Shown here: one piece after another, positions 5,957 to 7,674 of the stretch
Layout of the letters: the number at the start of each line of letters is the position of its first letter
How positions within the stretch are numbered: position 1 is the first letter of the stretch
Assembly (NCBI GenBank): GCA_014384685.1
Contig: JACNFL010000193.1
Coordinates: 1 to 7,674 of the forward strand
Reading direction: 5' to 3'
DNA from: Methanobacteriota archaeon
GTDB taxonomy: Archaea; Thermoplasmatota; Poseidoniia; Poseidoniales; Thalassarchaeaceae
DNA length: 7,674 bases
Translations under genes and position numbers: made by a program
The notes under the pieces: model-generated
What the model saw: only the letters and a program-made list of their open reading frames with translations
The model's database searches: none
What the model was told of the DNA's origin: nothing

Positions 5957-5995
5957 ATTATCCGAATTTGTTTTCTAATTGGAAAGACGGATAAT
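5957..5995. repeat. Direct repeat copy 2 plus inverted CGGATAAT
   Basis: AATTGGAAAGACGGATAAT at 5977-5995 is the second copy of the 5820-5839 repeat. The 8-nt reverse complement ATTATCCG at 5957-5964 makes an inverted repeat with its end, with a 23-nt spacer. Confidence 0.65.
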
Positions 5996-6191
5996 ATGTA
6001 TTTTTTAATTATGTGCTAGGCTTGATACTTTGGATCCATAATAATTCAAGGATTATCGGTGTTATCTAATATGAAATTAGAAAACTTCCTTATTTTTCAT
6101 ATTTATTTTCAACATCATTATTTTTGAGAATAATATGCTGTTCAAATGACAAATATATTCAAATCAAAAATCCAATTGAAAAATAGATTTT

Positions 6192-6204
6192 ACAATTGAA
6201 TTGT
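6192..6204. repeat. 13-nt palindrome ACAATT-G-AATTGT
   Basis: A perfect inverted repeat with one central base, about 87 nt upstream of the aminotransferase start. Another CAATTG lies 20 nt to its left at 6173. Its form and position suit an operator, but no regulator is identified. Confidence 0.5.
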
Positions 6205-6229
6205 CGTATGCAACAAGACATTGTTTTGG

Positions 6230-6242
6230 GAACAAAAATACA
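6230..6242 (+). promoter_or_regulatory. Possible TATA box for the aminotransferase
   Basis: GGAACAAAAATAC, centred about 53 nt before the ATG at 6291, predicts initiation near 6263 and a leader of roughly 28 nt. This is weak, as the whole region is AT-rich. Confidence 0.25.
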
Positions 6243-6290
6243 GGCGTACTTACAGCATAAATTGATGAGCGTAATCCTTCTCCCAATGAC

Positions 6291-7674
6291 ATGCAAGACC
6301 CGATGTTGGATTTGTTAGATGAAATTCGGATGAATTCGGGGCCACGACAAACCATTGGTTTAATGGACATAGTTATCACTCGTTTTGCAGCATCAGATCA
6401 GAATCTAGTAGACGCCATTTCAGAAGCATCAAAAAATCATAAAGAATATTCAGCGCAATTAGGTCCCGGGTTGTTAATGATGGATGAATCAGAATTAATC
6501 CAAACGTTGCAATCTGATTTCATTAATTTCTATCCAGCTGCAACCGTTAATCCATATGTTGCAATAGCTGCTCGTGGCCCTTGGATAATCACTTCTCATG
6601 GGGCAGTTTTGCACGACAATGGGGGGTATGGGATGCTTGGATATGGCCACGGTCCTGATAATGTAATTAATGCAATGTCAAAAAATTGGGTAATGGCAAA
6701 TGTGATGACGGCTTCATTTAGCCAGAAGAAGTTAGCAGATGCATTACGTAGAGAGGTTGGCCATTCTCGCGGTGGTTGCCCTTTTTCAAAGTTCATCTGC
6801 GTAAATAGTGGGTCTGAATCAGTAACACTAGGTATGCGAATTGCTGATGTTAATTCCAATAATATGACGGGTCCAGGTGGCCGCCATGAAGGAAAACCGA
6901 TAAAGATAATTGCACTCAAGCAGGGATTTCATGGAAGAACACAAAGGCCAGCATCAATATCTGATTCTTGTAAAAAAGGATACATAGATAATCTTGCAAC
7001 TTTCCGTGAGCGTGATAATATCATCATCGTTGAACCGAACAATATTGGAGATTTGCAATCAGCATTTTTAAGAGCAGAGAAAGAGAAATTTTTCATTGAA
7101 TTGCTCGCCTTAGAACCAGTACAAGGAGAAGGATCCCCCGGTCAATCTGTAACTCGGAAATTTTATGATGAAGCTAGAAGGTTAACTTCCGAACATGGAA
7201 GTATGTTGTTAGTTGATTCTATACAGGCTGGGTTTCGTGGTAAAGGGTGCCTTTCAATTGTTGATTATCCTGGCTTTCAATCCGCTGAAGCACCTGACTT
7301 TGAGACTTGGTCAAAAGCACTCAATGCAGGGCAATATCCTCTTTCTGTTGTAGGATTATCAGAACGTGCTGCGGAATTATATGTTGTTGGAATCTATGGG
7401 AATACCATGACTACTAACCCTAGAGCGCTAGAAACAGCAATAGAAGTACTCAGCAAGATAACTCCGGAATTACGTGCTAACATTGTTGAAAAGGGAGATG
7501 AATTTCTCTCAAAACTTGAAGAATTACAGGAAGAATTCCCTAAAGAAATCACTTTGGTTCAAGGTTCAGGTTTACTTCTGTGCGTAGAACTGGACCCCGA
7601 AACTCTCCCGGTTGTGTTTCAAGCGGATGAATTTGGCTATGTTGTTGGTGAAGGTTGTTTTTTGTTGTTGGTTG
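6291..7674 (+). CDS. Class III PLP-dependent aminotransferase, 3' end cut off by the window edge
   Basis: One open frame from 6291 to the right edge, 461 complete codons with no stop. It belongs to the fold type I, class III aminotransferases, which transfer an amino group via pyridoxal phosphate; the substrate cannot be read from sequence. Landmarks, numbered from the ATG at 6291: the phosphate-cup motif CVNSGSES (170-177, usually NSGSEA), FHGRTQ further on, EPVQGEGSPG, then VDSIQAGFRGKG with Asp309 and Gln312 (family form is DEVQ-x-G), and WSKALNAG with the probable Schiff-base Lys342. About 60 extra residues precede the usual N-terminal core (NFYPAATVNPYVAIAARGPWI). An in-frame TAA at 6258-6260 limits the start; ATG 6291 and ATG 6303 are candidates, and neither has a clear Shine-Dalgarno. 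The gene is divergent from the minus-strand block, with no neighbour to suggest a pathway. Family is confident; start and substrate are not. Confidence 0.9.
   Translation, partial: MQDPMLDLLDEIRMNSGPRQTIGLMDIVITRFAASDQNLVDAISEASKNHKEYSAQLGPGLLMMDESELIQTLQSDFINFYPAATVNPYVAIAARGPWIITSHGAVLHDNGGYGMLGYGHGPDNVINAMSKNWVMANVMTASFSQKKLADALRREVGHSRGGCPFSKFICVNSGSESVTLGMRIADVNSNNMTGPGGRHEGKPIKIIALKQGFHGRTQRPASISDSCKKGYIDNLATFRERDNIIIVEPNNIGDLQSAFLRAEKEKFFIELLALEPVQGEGSPGQSVTRKFYDEARRLTSEHGSMLLVDSIQAGFRGKGCLSIVDYPGFQSAEAPDFETWSKALNAGQYPLSVVGLSERAAELYVVGIYGNTMTTNPRALETAIEVLSKITPELRANIVEKGDEFLSKLEELQEEFPKEITLVQGSGLLLCVELDPETLPVVFQADEFGYVVGEGCFLLLV

Larger units (their letters stand above)
5720..6290. other. 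AT-rich divergent intergenic region with palindromes and repeats
   Basis: 571 bases without a convincing gene, clearly more AT-rich than its neighbours, separating divergent genes. It contains six CAATTG palindromes (5819, 5851, 5874, 5897, 6173, 6193), three copies of CGGATAAT (two direct, one inverted), and candidate promoters for both flanking genes: a TATA-like stretch at 5781-5800 for the minus-strand gene and an AAAAATA box at 6234-6240 for the plus-strand gene. Only short open frames occur. No tRNA, CRISPR or transposon signature was seen. Confidence 0.75.

Noticed and set aside
5817..6204. CRISPR array or transposon ends in the spacer
   Set aside because: The repeats are too short, too few and irregularly spaced for CRISPR, and there is no transposase or flanking duplication.
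6164..6919. Minus-strand open frames of 71 and 107 codons
   Set aside because: The second and part of the first are antisense to the aminotransferase, and the rest lies in AT-rich spacer with no protein-like pattern.

Overview
The window looks like a piece of an archaeal chromosome, most likely from a euryarchaeon related to the Thermoplasmata and marine group II lineages. That placement is an inference. What is directly visible is an archaeal/eukaryotic-type translation cluster (L7Ae, S28e, L24e, a 601-residue aIF5B), AT-rich intergenic DNA with TATA-like boxes, GGAGG/GGTGA Shine-Dalgarno sites, and a tRNA gene with no encoded CCA. The marine group II assignment rests on recalled similarity and was not tested.

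Layout. Everything from 1 to 5719 is on the minus strand and is read here from right to left. A tandem PRC-barrel-like protein (5108-5719) is followed by tRNA-Ile(GAU) (4980-5054) and a T-rich stretch. Next is ribose-phosphate pyrophosphokinase prs (3860 to about 4804). A compact ribosomal group follows: rpl7ae (3389-3769), rps28e (3163-3378) and rpl24e (2970-3161), with coupled or nearly touching junctions. Then come ndk (2456-2902) and infB/aIF5B (618-2423). The last gene is a MoxR-family AAA+ ATPase that runs off the left edge (1-533). A 571-base AT-rich spacer (5720-6290) separates this block from a plus-strand class III aminotransferase (6291 to beyond 7674), which runs off the right edge.

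How the genes fit together. L7Ae, S28e and L24e are ribosomal proteins, and aIF5B is the GTPase that joins ribosomal subunits at initiation. Ndk supplies GTP and other NTPs, and Prs supplies PRPP for nucleotide synthesis. The block is therefore a growth-related translation/nucleotide cluster. The MoxR ATPase, the PRC-barrel protein and the aminotransferase have no obvious functional link to it.

No clear new multi-gene system is visible. The points most worth a second look are: the prs start (conserved N-terminus lies upstream of any ATG/GTG/TTG in its frame, implying CTG initiation or a lost G in a G4 run); an L24e with only one of four zinc-ligand cysteines; an insertion inside Prs; an unusual DSIQ motif in the aminotransferase; and a dense cluster of CAATTG palindromes plus repeated CGGATAAT elements in the divergent spacer.
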